Positions 30,836-42,393 of a stretch of 64,000 nucleotides of DNA are shown in pieces. Position 1 is the first letter of the stretch. Each line of letters starts with the position of its first letter. The stretch comes from Pseudorasbora parva (taxonomy: Eukaryota; Chordata; Actinopteri; Cypriniformes; Gobionidae): contig NC_090186.1 in the NCBI RefSeq assembly GCF_024679245.1, positions 40,543,681 to 40,607,680 on the forward strand. The letters are read 5' to 3'. Position numbers and translations under genes: made by a program. The notes beneath the pieces were generated by a model. It was not told where the DNA came from, ran no database searches, and was given only the letters and a program-made list of their open reading frames with translations.

Positions 30836-31675
30836 ACAGGATTACTTTTTTTGAGAACGTAAAAATGCTGAATGTTTCCTGTGATGGGTGCACAGCACAC
30901 CTTCAGGGGGTCTAGTGGAGTCCATGCCTCAAAGGGTCAGAGCTGTTTTGGCAGCAAAAGGAGGACCAACACAATATAGGTCATCATGTTATGTCTGATC
31001 GATGTACATTTAAAAAAATCTTTGTATTATATTAATAAACTATCTAAACATTCAACTATCTGTACACGTCAAATGGTTGGAGTCTGAAGACTTTTGAGCT
31101 CTTCCTTATTCAGTAAATATTACCGCAATATATAAATAAATGGAAGTCAGTCAAACGAAATATAATTAGAAATATAATTAACAAGTTACAAAATTACACA
31201 AGCCCCCAAACCTCCCAACTTTTGTGGTCTAAACAAAATATGTTACAAGGTCAGACCGTTGATGTGCAGCCAGAGATGTATTGTGTGTGGAAAGACTCCT
31301 CCATTTCAGTGCATCAGACAGACCACATTAGGAGATTTGCATGTAAATAAACTCTTTCAGTGCTGTGAGATGATGTGTTAAGAAGTACAGCAGACAAACA
31401 AGAGAGAAATGAAACAAGACATGAGGTTATGAGGTTGAGTCACGCTCGCATGTTATTGCTCTACTAACCTAACCACGCAGTCTGATGGTAAAACATTCAG
31501 CTGAGTTGAGTTTTGGCTCTGTTATGCATGCGTTATTTCAATCTGTCTGCTTTGCTTATAGTTCAGTGAGTCTCAGCTGGTTTTCATCTATGATTTTATA
31601 CTCAACAACTACCACTATTGTGTAAAACATGTATTTATGCCTTATTATTATTATGGGTGGTTCCTATAGGGTTTA

Positions 31676-31895
31676 GATGTTGCTAGCGTAATTTAATGTG
31701 TTTTGCTAGCATGTTTTAACACGTTAGCATTAATTTGGCTACTGTTAGCGTGTTTTAACATGAATTAGCATGTTTTTAATATGAATTAGCATGTTGTTAA
31801 TATGAATTAGCATTTTGCTAACATGTTTTAACATGTTCTTAATACGATTTAGCATGATGCTAGCATGTTTGTCACTCTGCTAGCATGTCCTGAGC
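31676..31895. repeat. Degenerate minisatellite (TTAGCATG units)
   Basis: GCTAGCATGTTTTAACATG-like units of about 18-25 bp recur about ten times with substitutions. Confidence 0.75.
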
Positions 31896-32139
31896 TATTT
31901 GTTAGGCTTTGCCAGTGATAGATACATCTGGATGATACTCATGATCAAGTCTTAACCCCCTTAGTGAAAGCATATGGGTCTTTTATGGTGTTTAATCTTC
32001 ATTTTTGAGAAAACCATAAGTTGAATCAGTTTGCAAATATATCAAATTAAGTCAGAACAGTCTGAAGGACTGACCCGAGTTTGGTGGTTGTAGATTTAAA
32101 GCCCATTTGGCTCAGAAGAAGAAGAGTGTAAACACTAGA

Positions 32140-32222
32140 TTGGCTTATATTTTATCACTGTAAAGCTGCTTTGTAATAATCTGTATTGTATAAAGCGCTA
32201 TAAATAAAAGTGGCTTGACAAA
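32140..32222 (+). repeat. L2-type 3' tail
   Basis: Contains CTGTAAAGCTGCTTTGTAAT and AAAGCGCTATAAATAAAAGT, a recurrent fish LINE/SINE 3' end. Confidence 0.5.
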
Positions 32223-32544
32223 ACTTGTAATAATTTTTAATGCAAGTGTAGGAGTAGAGATTGGGGGAAAAACATCCAGCATGCGTGTGCAACATTTGCT
32301 CAAAGGGTGATGACTTCTGAAGCTATACCGTATATATGATCCTGACAGTAACATTTATTTATTTAAAAATTCCCACAGTCACTTCCAGCTCGGATTTTTT
32401 AAACTTTTTAATACGCTAATAAATTACATGAATAAATAATGAAGAAAATAATGTAAATTAATAATATTTGAATATTATATCTTAAATTATTCATATACTT
32501 TTATTTGTTATTTTATAGTTTAGATGACTTTACTATTAGGTTTG

Positions 32545-32546
<2 letters not shown>

Positions 32547-32611
<65 letters not shown>
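32547..32611. repeat. (CA)n microsatellite
   Basis: About 32 uninterrupted CA units. Confidence 0.97.
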
Positions 32612-32613
<2 letters not shown>

Positions 32614-32839
32614 CTGGTTCACTATCTTTGCGGGAACTCTCCATAGACGTAATGTTTTTTATACCGTACAAACTGTACCTTCTATCCCCCTAATCTGACA
32701 CCAAGATGTTAGCATCAGATCCTTTAAGTCCTGTAAGTTGCTGGGGCCCCCCCATTTTTTCTTTTTTGTCAGGGCAGATTATCCTGCTGAAAGAGGCCAC
32801 AGCCACCAGGGAATAGCATTTCCATGACAGGGTGTACAT

Positions 32840-33155
32840 CTTGAACTTACCTTGGTAGCAACTGAAACAACTGAAACTGTTTGTGCAACAGGCCAGAGGG
32901 CTATTCAAATCTTGCCCTGGAGGGCCAATGCCCTGCAGAGTTTAGCTCCAACTCTAATCAAACACACACTGAACATGCTAATCAGTGTCTTCAGGATCAT
33001 TAGAAAATCACATGTGGGTGTGTTTGATCAGGTTTGATCAGGGTTGGAGCTAAACTCTGCAGGGCATTGGCCCTCCAGGGCAAGATTTGAATAGCCCTCT
33101 GGCCTGTTGCACAAACAGTTTCAGTTGTTTCAGTTGCTACCAAGGTAAGTTCAAG
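32840..33155. repeat. 316-bp near-perfect palindrome
   Basis: Left arm from 32840 (CTTGAACTTACCTTGGTAGC) and right arm ending 33155 (GCTACCAAGGTAAGTTCAAG) are inverted copies over about 113 bp, with a loop of about 80-90 bp. Because of the symmetry both strands encode the same short peptide start. The inner GTTTAGCTCCAAC/GTTGGAGCTAAAC part belongs to a common fish repeat, so this may be one foldback element inside another. Confidence 0.92.
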
Positions 33156-34083
33156 ATTAGTTTGAGCAAACTCTGGTTTTTCAGGCTCAAGAAGGTGGAT
33201 TGGTTTTTAGCAGTGTTCATCACCATGGTAACTTACACTACACAGCTAACCTGCTCTGGAGCCGGTAATATTCTGGGTTAGAGATCGCAAACCCAAACTG
33301 GACCAATCAGCTGCAAGTAAAGACGCAATAAAGCCACACCCCCTGTATCTTTCATTCCAAATTTGCAGTTTATAGTGAAAAAAACATTAGAGACTAAATT
33401 GCTCATCCCAGGGCCCGAGGCAGGGGTGGGGGCCCTTAGAAGTCAGTTTTCTATACATACATATACATGCACTAACATTTGTATTGAATTTATGTACAAA
33501 TGGCTTATTTTGTTTACATTTTAAGTGTTTTTATGATAAAATAAAATACCATTGGTATCACTATGGTATTTGGTACGGGGGCCTAGCAAGATGGTTTGTA
33601 CCCAGGGCCCAAAATTTGGCATTGATATAGTCAGATATTCTTTAAGCTGCCTTCTCAAACTGTCACTACAGCAGCAGTGTTTATTCATGCTTTGTAAACG
33701 CATTTCATTTCATGATAATTTTCAAAACGATCTCTCAATCTTCAGAAGAGAAGTGAATTTCGCCCTCTCTCTTGCAAGAAGTGAATCAAACGGACACTGT
33801 GGCTGTTTGCCGCACGTGTTACACTTTCAGGTGCACGTGTTTCCGAGTTAATCGCTAACTCTGGATTAAACTTGAGTTTAAATTTAAGAACAGAGAAAGT
33901 TTATACCAAGCTTTGAGAAATAGCTGAACTTGATCTAAACCAGGTTGGATTTATTAACTTTAAACCTACTCTAAACTCAGGGTTTGTTTAGTTACATTCA
34001 TGCAACATGCCTCTCGTGTACATGGTCTGCCTCTGCAACAGTGCATATAGGTGGAGCGTGTCAAAGTAACATCCATATGGACA
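33156..34083. other. Intergenic, repeat-derived
   Basis: GTAACTTACACTACACAGCT and TCGCAAACCCAAACTGGACC near 33,225-33,310 and the AACTCTGGATTAAACTTGAG block near 33,860 look like parts of one older inverted-repeat element. No gene is seen. Confidence 0.4.
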
Positions 34084-35221
34084 GGGGTGGCAAGTAATCA
34101 AGTAAAAATACTTTGATACTTTACTTAAGTATTTTTTTCGGGGATCTGTACTTTACTTGAGTATATTTTATTTGCATCTACTTTTACTCTTACTCCACTA
34201 CAATATTAAAGGCAAAGTTTACTTTTTACTCCAATACATTTCTCCATGCTCGCTCCAAGTATTAAGTATTTATTACACTTGATTTCCAAACCGGTCTGGT
34301 CATTCATGGATGATCCAGTCGGGTATAGACTTGGAAAAGCTGACAAGTCAGGTTTGCCACACTTAACGTTAGCTCAGTGTTTCTCCAACTTTTTTATTTT
34401 GCGGCACACTATTTACTATGAAAACATCAGTAACACTTTACAATACAGGTGCACTATTATAATTCATGCCTAATTAATGCACAGATAATCATGAGTTAAT
34501 GTATTACTAATGAAGAACTAAACCATTTATTTATGATAACTGCATCAGCAACTAATGAACATTCTCTATGATTAATAGATTAAGTAATATATGAATTGCT
34601 ATTAATTAAATATGACATCATTATTTCCCTAATAACATATTACATTAACTAATAATGTAAATTCATGTATTCAAAGCCATGCATTCTGACTCTCAGTTGT
34701 CTGTTTAATTAATCATTAATCATAACAATTGGCAAAATTATATTATAACTTTACTTGTTGAGGCACATGACTATTAACTAATTGTTACGTAATATGTCAT
34801 TGTGGTTATGGCTTTTGAATTAATTTTGAATTAGTTAATAGTATCTTGTTTATTGAGCTAATGTTATGGAACACGTCTATGTTAAGTTTAACCCCTATAC
34901 TGTGTTAAGGTGCTTCATTGTCTCCTATTAATTGCAAATCTAACAAATTCTTAATTGCAGTATCTAATCTTATCTTTTGTTCAATTAAAGCATTGCATAT
35001 CAGTCCCAAAAGATTTTATCTGCTTAATTATTGATATTTACAGTTAATTTGAGTATTTACTTTTTACTTTCGGTACTTGAGTACGTTTTAAATCTGATAC
35101 TTTTGTACTTTTACTCAAGTGATGTTTGAATTGAGGACTTTCTACTTTTACTGGAGTATTTTTTTATTTAGGTATATATACTTTCACTCGAGTATAACTT
35201 TTGAGTACTTTTACCACCTCT
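34084..35221. mobile_element. Inverted-repeat element rich in TACTTGAGTA motifs
   Basis: The left end GGGGTGGCAAGTAATCAAGT and the right end ACTTTTACCACCTCT are inverted, and TACTTTACTTAAGTA-like motifs crowd both ends. A second repeat beginning TAACACTTTACAATACAGGT at 34,430 appears nested inside. Confidence 0.65.
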
Positions 35222-35957
35222 GCATATGGATGGCAGGACACAAGGTTTCCCAGCAGAACATTGCCCAAAGCATCACACTGCCTCCACAGGCTTGCCTTCT
35301 TCCCATAGTGCATCCTGATGCCATGTGTTCCCCAGGTAAGCGATACACATGCACCCGGCCATTCACGTGATGAAAAAGAAAACGTGATTCATCAGACCAG
35401 GTCACCTTCTTCAATTGCTCAGTGGTCTGGTTTTGATGCTCAGGGGTCAGCATGGACACCCTGACCGGTCTGCGGCTATGCAGTACCATACACAACAAAC
35501 TTTGATGAACTGTGTATTCTGACACCTTTCTAGCAGAACCAGCATTAACTTCTTGAGCAATATGAGCTCCAGTAGCTCGTCTGTTTAATCGGGCCAGCCT
35601 TCGCTCCCCACGTGCATCAATGAGACTTGGTCACCCACGACCCTCTCAGTTTCACCAGTTCACCATTGTTCCTTCCTTGGACCTATTTTGATAAATAATG
35701 AACACCGCGGACAGGGAACACCCCACAAGAGCTGCAGTTTTGGAGATGCTTTGACCCACCCAGTCATCTGAATTTGGCCCACAAAAACTCCCTCAAATCC
35801 TTACACTTGTCCATTTTCCTGCTTCTAACACATCAACTTTGACGGCAAACTGTTCACTTGCTGCCTAATATTTCCTACCCACTAACAGGTGCCGTGATGA
35901 AGAAATTATCATTTATTAACTTCATCTGTCAGTGTTATGCCTAATCGGTGTATAGAG
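35222..35957 (-). mobile_element. Truncated Tc1-like transposon, antisense
   Basis: On the minus strand it starts CTATACACCGATTAGGCATA and runs through decayed transposase sequence. The piece at 35525-35211 keeps TWSDESRFLFHHVNGRVHVY with the first catalytic D, and GGSVMLWAMFCW. The rest of the catalytic region is missing, cut off where the neighbouring element begins. Same family as 58610-58945. Confidence 0.8.
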
Positions 35958-36150
35958 CTATTGTGTTTTTATAAACTATAGCTATAAACTTCTTTTTAAA
36001 ATGCTACAAGCCCTATACCCAATTTTCTTTAAAACATTGCAGAAAGTATACATATTATTATTTTAGTTCATTCATTTATTTTAACTTGCATTTATGTCAA
36101 TCTTTCAACATGAAAAGTGCTAATTAAAGACAGCAGACATCGAATGTCAG

Positions 36151-36320
36151 TGAAAGCTGCTCACTTATTGGATAAGAGGATCACCTTACAGCAGCGACTC
36201 GGAGAGAAGAGAGCGGCTCGCTGATTGGTCAATATAATCACCTCACTGCAGCCGCTATGTGTCATGAAAACTGCGCGCTGATTGGACAGGAGTATCACCT
36301 CACAGCTGTCACTCAAAGCG
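36151..36320 (+). promoter_or_regulatory. Three 57-bp-spaced CCAAT/SRE-like modules upstream of lpin1
   Basis: ATTGG (inverted CCAAT box, NF-Y site) lies at 36167, 36224 and 36281. ATCACCTTAC, ATCACCTCAC and ATCACCTCAC (close to the sterol regulatory element ATCACCCCAC) lie at 36180, 36237 and 36294. Spacing is exactly 57 bp between modules and 13 bp within each. Sequence outside the motifs is only partly shared (TGAAAGCTGC against TGAAAACTGC). SREBP with NF-Y is known to drive mammalian LPIN1. A fourth ATTGG lies at about 36,521. Confidence 0.6.
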
Positions 36321-36599
36321 GTACCTGCAAGAACCCAAAATAAAACAAACTATAAGCGCCCGCCCACAACTCATCGGCTCTCTTCCAGTTTCTTCAAAAC
36401 AGCCTTCTATTAAAAAATATCCCTATAGTGAATGCGATCTAATGCCATGTGAAATCTGGAAGGCGTGAATGAATACGAAAGTGACCCGACGAGAAGAAAG
36501 AGGGAAGTAATTTTCACCGATTGGCTAATCGGCGTCTTTTCTCACGGTTTTTTTTCCAGCAGTCGTGACGTCACTCTCATCGGTCTGTTAACATGAATA

Positions 36600-36693
36600 T
36601 GAATATGACAGAGAATATGAGCGCATGAATGTCACTGTGTTTGTCCTTCACTCTTCTGAAAACACGATGAACTGAACGGAGCTTTAACTGGAG
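36600..36693 (+). other. lpin1: Probable lpin1 non-coding exon 1
   Basis: The stretch ends CTTTAACTGGAG followed by GTGAGAGA, a strong donor, and is the first such site after the GC-richer, CCAAT-bearing promoter. No frame connects it to the coding exons. A tiny ATGAACTGA reading frame lies at 36667. The 5' end is a guess. Confidence 0.45.
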
Positions 36694-37122
36694 GTGAGAG
36701 AGACTTCATACACTAGCATACGGTCATCGAATTCATTATGTTTTATGAGTGTATGTGTGTCATTATTGATGTTTTGGAATTATAATGAAATTGTCATGTT
36801 GACATTCTTTAGTGATGTCTGTAAACATTGTTTTCGAGTTACCTCTGATTACATAACTGATATAATGAAAGCTGTTGATAAGTCATTATTTCCCTTTACA
36901 CTTAAATTCAGAGATTTTATCATTTATTATGGCTCATATCTGCCCTGAATCACAAGAATTTTTATTTTAAAGTATCCTACGTTAAATGTGCATTCAGCAA
37001 CAAACTACAATATAACTGTATAACATTTCATAATATACATTTTAAATATTACTTTAATGCAAATTGAATGCAAGTAACTGCATTATTTGACTACAAGATC
37101 ACACTTCTTAGGGGCTTATAAC

Positions 37123-37125
<3 letters not shown>

Positions 37126-37178
<53 letters not shown>
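37126..37178. repeat. (CT)n microsatellite
   Basis: About 26 CT units in lpin1 intron 1. Confidence 0.95.
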
Positions 37179-37181
<3 letters not shown>

Positions 37182-37525
37182 CTCCTCTGACTGACCTCTT
37201 TGCATGCGATGGTTAATTCTGAGTTATGTGACTAATTCTTGAAAGGTTCACTTCTGCATTAGAGCTTCAGTGAGAAACCGATGGCTTTAAGGTGCTTTTC
37301 TCCTCTGTATATTTCTGGAATCATCTGTTCTGTTAACTCAGTTGGCATGTCTGGGCTGGGGCTGACATTATTCACTTATGGAGGAATATGAAACCAGGAG
37401 AAGTACAGCAGCGATAATCACTCTATGTATAGAGAGAGAGATTCTGCCATCTGATCCTGTGGCATTTGACAGATGTTCTTTATTAGTGTCTGTAAAGTGT
37501 GTATGTTATGGTCCGGTCAGATCAT

Positions 37526-37532
37526 TGACCTT
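37526..37532 (-). promoter_or_regulatory. Nuclear-receptor half-site in lpin1 intron 1
   Basis: TGACCTTTGTGATCAAAGG reads on the minus strand as an AAGGTCA half-site preceded by A-rich bases, close to an ERR element or a weak DR1. Such sites are frequent by chance, so the call is weak. Confidence 0.2.
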
Positions 37533-38856
37533 TGTGATCAAAGGGACTGAACGTTTCATATTGTCCAGAGAGTCTTTGATAAAAGATCATGTGTGTTTGA
37601 TCAAGATCAGAAGTAACTGGGGACTGAATTTCATTCTTGTACAGTAATAAACTCACAAGAGCTTCACTAGAAATCAATAATTCATTTCTGTTCTTGGGGG
37701 TATCAGATTAACCAGAATCACTGTGGATAGCATTTCCAAAAAGATATGTTTGTGTCAAAGAAATTTAACATCATTCATTAATTCAATAAAATTCACATTT
37801 ATTTGTATAGCGCTCTTCACAATGTACATCATTAGGGATGCACTGATGAACATTTTGGCTTAAATGATCACCGATAATTTTTTATATTTGAAAGCCGATA
37901 ACCGATATATTTGGCGATAAATCTAAATAAAAAAATTATATAATTTTTGAGATCCTTGTTACAAAAACAAGTCTCAGCATTAAAAGCCATGTCCCATTAT
38001 GTTCTCATTATAATTTTATGTAGCCTATATGACAGACTTGTGCTGCACTTTACTGCATTTTCCTGTTTTGAAGTGATTCCAGTCATTCAAAACCATAATG
38101 GTGAACAGTTCGCATCTGAAGTGTCTCAGCTGAAGGAAATAATCCACTATTTATCGGCTTTAATATATCAGCCAAATCGTATTATCTGGCCGATAACAAT
38201 AACTTCACAATTTAGCATATATTGCAGATGCCGATATATATTATAAGCATCCTCCCTACATGTCTTTTCAAAGCCGCTTTAAAGAAAATACATGTTTCTA
38301 CACTACAGTTTAGTGTAATTTGTTATTAGAGGGGACTGTGTCAGAGTAATGTCCATATGAAAGAATGTACAGTTCTAAGATAATACAAATCATGCCTCAC
38401 CTCATGTATTTATTTAGGTAGAAACAGAAAAGCAAATGGAAAATAATTAGCAACGCTACTGTTCATTACATTGCAATAGTCATGTGCATTTGTTCTGCTA
38501 TAATTGGAATAAAGGTTATGAGATGCATTATGTGAATGTTCGGCTAAAGAAATGTGTCTTTTATCTAGATTTAAAAAAGCCAAATGTAAAACCATCTCCC
38601 TCCTTTACTACTTAAAGATCAGAGTTTCTTGAAGAGAGTGGTGGACTGTAGGGAGATAGAAGATTGGTTTAATACATAGGAGTTACAACATTTTGGGTCT
38701 TAAGCGACAGAAGCAATATTTTTTAATTAATACTGAACTGATATGCATGGGCGTAGATTATGCGGGGGACGCGGGGGACGTGTCCCCCTCACTTTTAATA
38801 AAATGTATTTTCGTCCCCCGCACTTTTACTGGGTCTCGCCGATCCTAGTCGACCCG

Positions 38857-38921
38857 CTCCGAGCGGGATTCGAACCAGCGTTACCCTGCGCGGGACGCGG
38901 GCACGTTAACAGGGACGCTAA
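38857..38921 (-). repeat. tRNA-like segment inside a transposon
   Basis: On the minus strand GGTTCGAATCC (pol III B box and T-arm) is preceded by GCGTCCCTGTTAACGTGCCC, which could be a decayed A-box region. The arms do not pair cleanly, so this is at best a tRNA or SINE-head relic. Confidence 0.35.
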
Positions 38922-39945
38922 AAACAGCTTTCTCTAATCTCGGTTGATAGCGCGCTTCTTGAGGTCACAGGCAAGTGTATTTATACATAGAAACCAATGT
39001 GAATACATCAAGATTTAAATTCAGAGACAAAAAATAATCTATGTTAATAATCAAAACCTGTCATTTTATTCGTATCTAAATATGAGGAGGGCGCTCTCTC
39101 ACAGAAAGTCCAAAAGTTGATTCAGCTGATGGAAAACAATCGTTATGAGCTGAAACGCGACGACGACAATCAGATGATTGCGACAATATATGCTTTATGT
39201 GTGTTTTTCAAGTCATCTCAAAGTAGCCTATTTATTGACAATAAAGTAGGCCTATCATATGAATAATGCAGCTTTTAATGTTTAGTATCTTCTGCTCACC
39301 AAGGCTGCATTTATGTAATCAAAAATAGTTAAACAGTAATATGTTGAAATATTATTACAAATTAAAACAGCTTTTTTCCTATGTGAATATATAGTAATTT
39401 ATTGCTGTGATTAAAGCTGAATTTATCATCATTACTCCAGTCTTCAGTGTCACATGATCCTGCACTAATCATTCTCATATGAGGATTTCATAAACAATAA
39501 ACATGATTATTATCAGTGTTGAAAACAATTGTGCTGCTTAAAAATGTTGTGGAAAACATGATAGCCTACATGTTATTTTTCAGGATTCTTTGATGAATAG
39601 AAAGTTCAATTGGCCAGCATTTATTAAATAAATTATTATCTTTTGTAATATTAAAAATATCACTTGTGATCAATTTAATGCATGTCTGATCAATAAAATT
39701 ATTAATTTCTTTTTTAATTTTACCACAAATGTTTAGATGGTTTCCACAAAAATTAAGCAGCACTATGAGCAGCACAACTGATAATAATCATAAATGTGTG
39801 TTGATCATCAAATCCTCATATGAGAATGATTAGTGAAGGATCATGTGACTCTGAAGACAGGAGTAATGATGATAAATTCAGCTTTGATCACAGGAATAAA
39901 TCACACTTTACTATACTTACATAGAGAACAGCATGGTTTACATCA

Positions 39946-40052
<107 letters not shown>

Positions 40053-40339
40053 CATTGCATAAAATCTATGGAATCTTAATGCACAAGTGTTTGTATTATA
40101 AACCAATCATAAAATTGGCATAAAAATAGGAGAATAATATTATAGATATTAGTGGTTATTGTTCAGCAGTGTATTTGATATCTTGCCCAATTAAAAGCAA
40201 GAGATGCGATAAATTATATTGGTCCAAAAAAAAAAAAAAAAAAAAAAAGGTATTATGACATTTCTGTCCCCCTCACTTCTGGAAAGATGGCTACGCCCCT
40301 GCTGATATGATAAAATTGTGTTCATATGATCATATTTTC

Positions 40340-40751
40340 ATAACCGAGCAGCTGCACTTTTGAGCAATTGTAGCTTGTTTGAGGATGCAGGACAACCATG
40401 TAGTTGAGCATTACAATAATCCACTCTAGAGGTTATGAATGCATAAACTAGCTTTTCTGTGCTAGAAACGATGGAACAGAATCTAATTACATATATTTTA
40501 ATAATATTACCAATGGGAAGCATGTATGTTGAAGCACTTAAATTAGACCCTTGCGGCACTACATCATTTTTACTGATGTACCAGACACAATTTTGATGTA
40601 CCAGACACAACTGACCAGACACAATTTTTAGTATTTTATTCATAAAAGGAATATTTGAAATGGGTCTGTAATTTGCTAATTCATTTAGATGTGTTTTCTT
40701 AATGAGAGGCTTAAAAACATAATACAGCCAGCTTGAAGGGTCTTGGGGCAT
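40340..40751 (-). pseudogene. L2-type LINE reverse transcriptase remnant
   Basis: On the minus strand the frame reads LIKKTHLNELANYRPISNIP with MNKILKIV (start of the L2-clade reverse transcriptase), then VPQGS, then LVYAFITSRVDYCNAQL and KLQLLKSAAARL near the C-terminal end. Most of the enzyme between these blocks is deleted, including the YADD-type catalytic site, so it is inactive. Confidence 0.8.
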
Positions 40752-40859
40752 GACCCTGAGATAGAGATGAGTTGAAAATATTGAGAAGCTAAAGGTAACA
40801 ACTCTTTCAGTAATTTCACAATGCTAGAGTGTTGCAAGTGCCTAGTGATGGGAGAAAAA

Positions 40860-41030
40860 AAAGCACCTCTGGGCTTTGAGATCCAGTTTCCTGCAAAGGT
40901 TAGCTTTAACCATAAACAAACCCATCCAAACAAGCTAATCATGGTCTTCAGGGTTACTAGAAAGCTACAGGTAGAGGAGTTTGACCATGGTTAAAAATCA
41001 GCAGGAAAGTAAATTTCGAGGGCCAGAGCT
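40860..41030. repeat. Diverged fish short repeat
   Basis: Contains CAAGCTAATCATGGTCTTCA and GGTTACTAGAAAGCTACAGG, a layout similar to the loop of the palindrome at 32840-33155. Confidence 0.45.
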
Positions 41031-41192
41031 TCCCAGCCCTGATATATAGACACTGTTTCATGGGTTTACAGAGATCATCACTCCCTAGTGGTCGACCATT
41101 GACATTTTGAAACATCTCATTAAGTAGCAAAGCCTTGTTTACTGAAATCACGTCACTTTGGCAGTTTGACATGCTCTCCGAATCACTGGTTT

Positions 41193-41918
41193 TAAAGGTG
41201 GGGTAAGTGCTATCTGGTAACTGTTGTTGATATTTCAAACCACCAAAACAAACACGCCCCTACCCCCAAAAAAGGTCGAAAATTCAATGAAAAAGTCATC
41301 CCTTCCATCACAAAAACACAAACCGTTCTCATGAACAGCTCGATAGCACACGAGCAAGCCAGTCCAGCTAACGACATATAACAATTATGACCAGATTAGA
41401 GTTATATCGATCACAAAAACACAAACCGTTCTCATGAACAACTCGATAATGTTAGCTCGATAGTCCAGTTAACAACATATTACAATTATGACCGGATGGG
41501 TTATATAGATGAAAAGAGGAAACAAACATATATTAGGAGTATAGTATCTTCCCTGTCGGACACATTTTGTGAGCTGACCCTTGAAACCTTGAAACACTGA
41601 GGGGTTTTAGATGCTCAATACGGTGTGGAAATGAACGGGTCTTTATCGTCGCTGAAGTGAGACACAATACGATCACAAATGGACAAACAAGTGAACATGA
41701 CACACGAGCATATTCAAGCAAAAGCCAGCATATATTAGTTCTTTCTTGGCTAATGTCCGTCCTGTGTGACTCGTGTTTTGAGTAATGATGCGCACTGAGC
41801 CTCTCGTCTCACCATAGACACGCCCTTTACCTGCTGATTGGCTACAAGTTTGTTATTCCACTCGGCCCGAGTCCTTTTTCTAAAACGGTTTTGAAATAAC
41901 ACTTACCCCACCTTTAAA
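41193..41918. mobile_element. MITE with AAAGGTGGGGTAAGTG ends
   Basis: Left TTTAAAGGTGGGGTAAGTGC and right CACTTACCCCACCTTTAAA are inverted. Inside, an approximately 100-bp unit containing ACACAAACCGTTCTCATGAA is present twice in tandem (from about 41,310 and 41,410). Confidence 0.85.
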
Positions 41919-42201
41919 CAAATGATTTGCAAAAGTTTCTAAAACGCCCATGCCTACACGCACCTTTTAGAGCGTTGCTATGTGGTTGCATGTTTTAGGT
42001 AGTTGCATAATGGTTCATGGCAAAAACAATCACCTTCAAATGACTGACATTCTGGTCTCTTCTTCAGTGTAATTCTGAAAGTGTTTTAATATAAGAAAAT
42101 GGCACACTTCAAAATGTATGCTCCATAGATTTCATACTGACCATACCTGTACAGGTTCCATTAATGACATTCCTCCTCCTTTCTCCGTGTAGACTCAGAC
42201 C

Positions 42202-42393
42202 ATGAATTACGTGGGTCAGTTGGCAGGGCAGGTGTTCGTGCAGGTGAAGGAACTCTACAGAGGTCTGAATCCCGCCACGCTGTCCGGCTGCATCGATGTC
42301 ATCGTTGTCCGACAGCCAGATGGAGCTCTGATATGCTCTCCTTTTCACGTACGCTTTGGAAAGATGGGTGTCCTGAGGTCACGAGAGAAAGTG
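42202..42393 (+). CDS. lpin1: lpin1 coding exon 1
   Basis: Residues 1-64, [20 protein letters not shown] onward, start of the N-LIP domain. The acceptor TCTCCGTGTAG lies nine bases before the ATG, so the exon begins at 42193. The donor is GTG followed by GTGAGT. Confidence 0.97.

Noticed and set aside
35211..35525. A 104-codon open frame upstream of lpin1 as a host gene
   Set aside because: Its SDESRF and GGSVMLW motifs mark it as a Tc1 transposase fragment.
38857..38921. A functional tRNA gene on the minus strand
   Set aside because: A B-box-like motif is present, but acceptor, D and anticodon arms do not pair convincingly and it lies inside a transposon.
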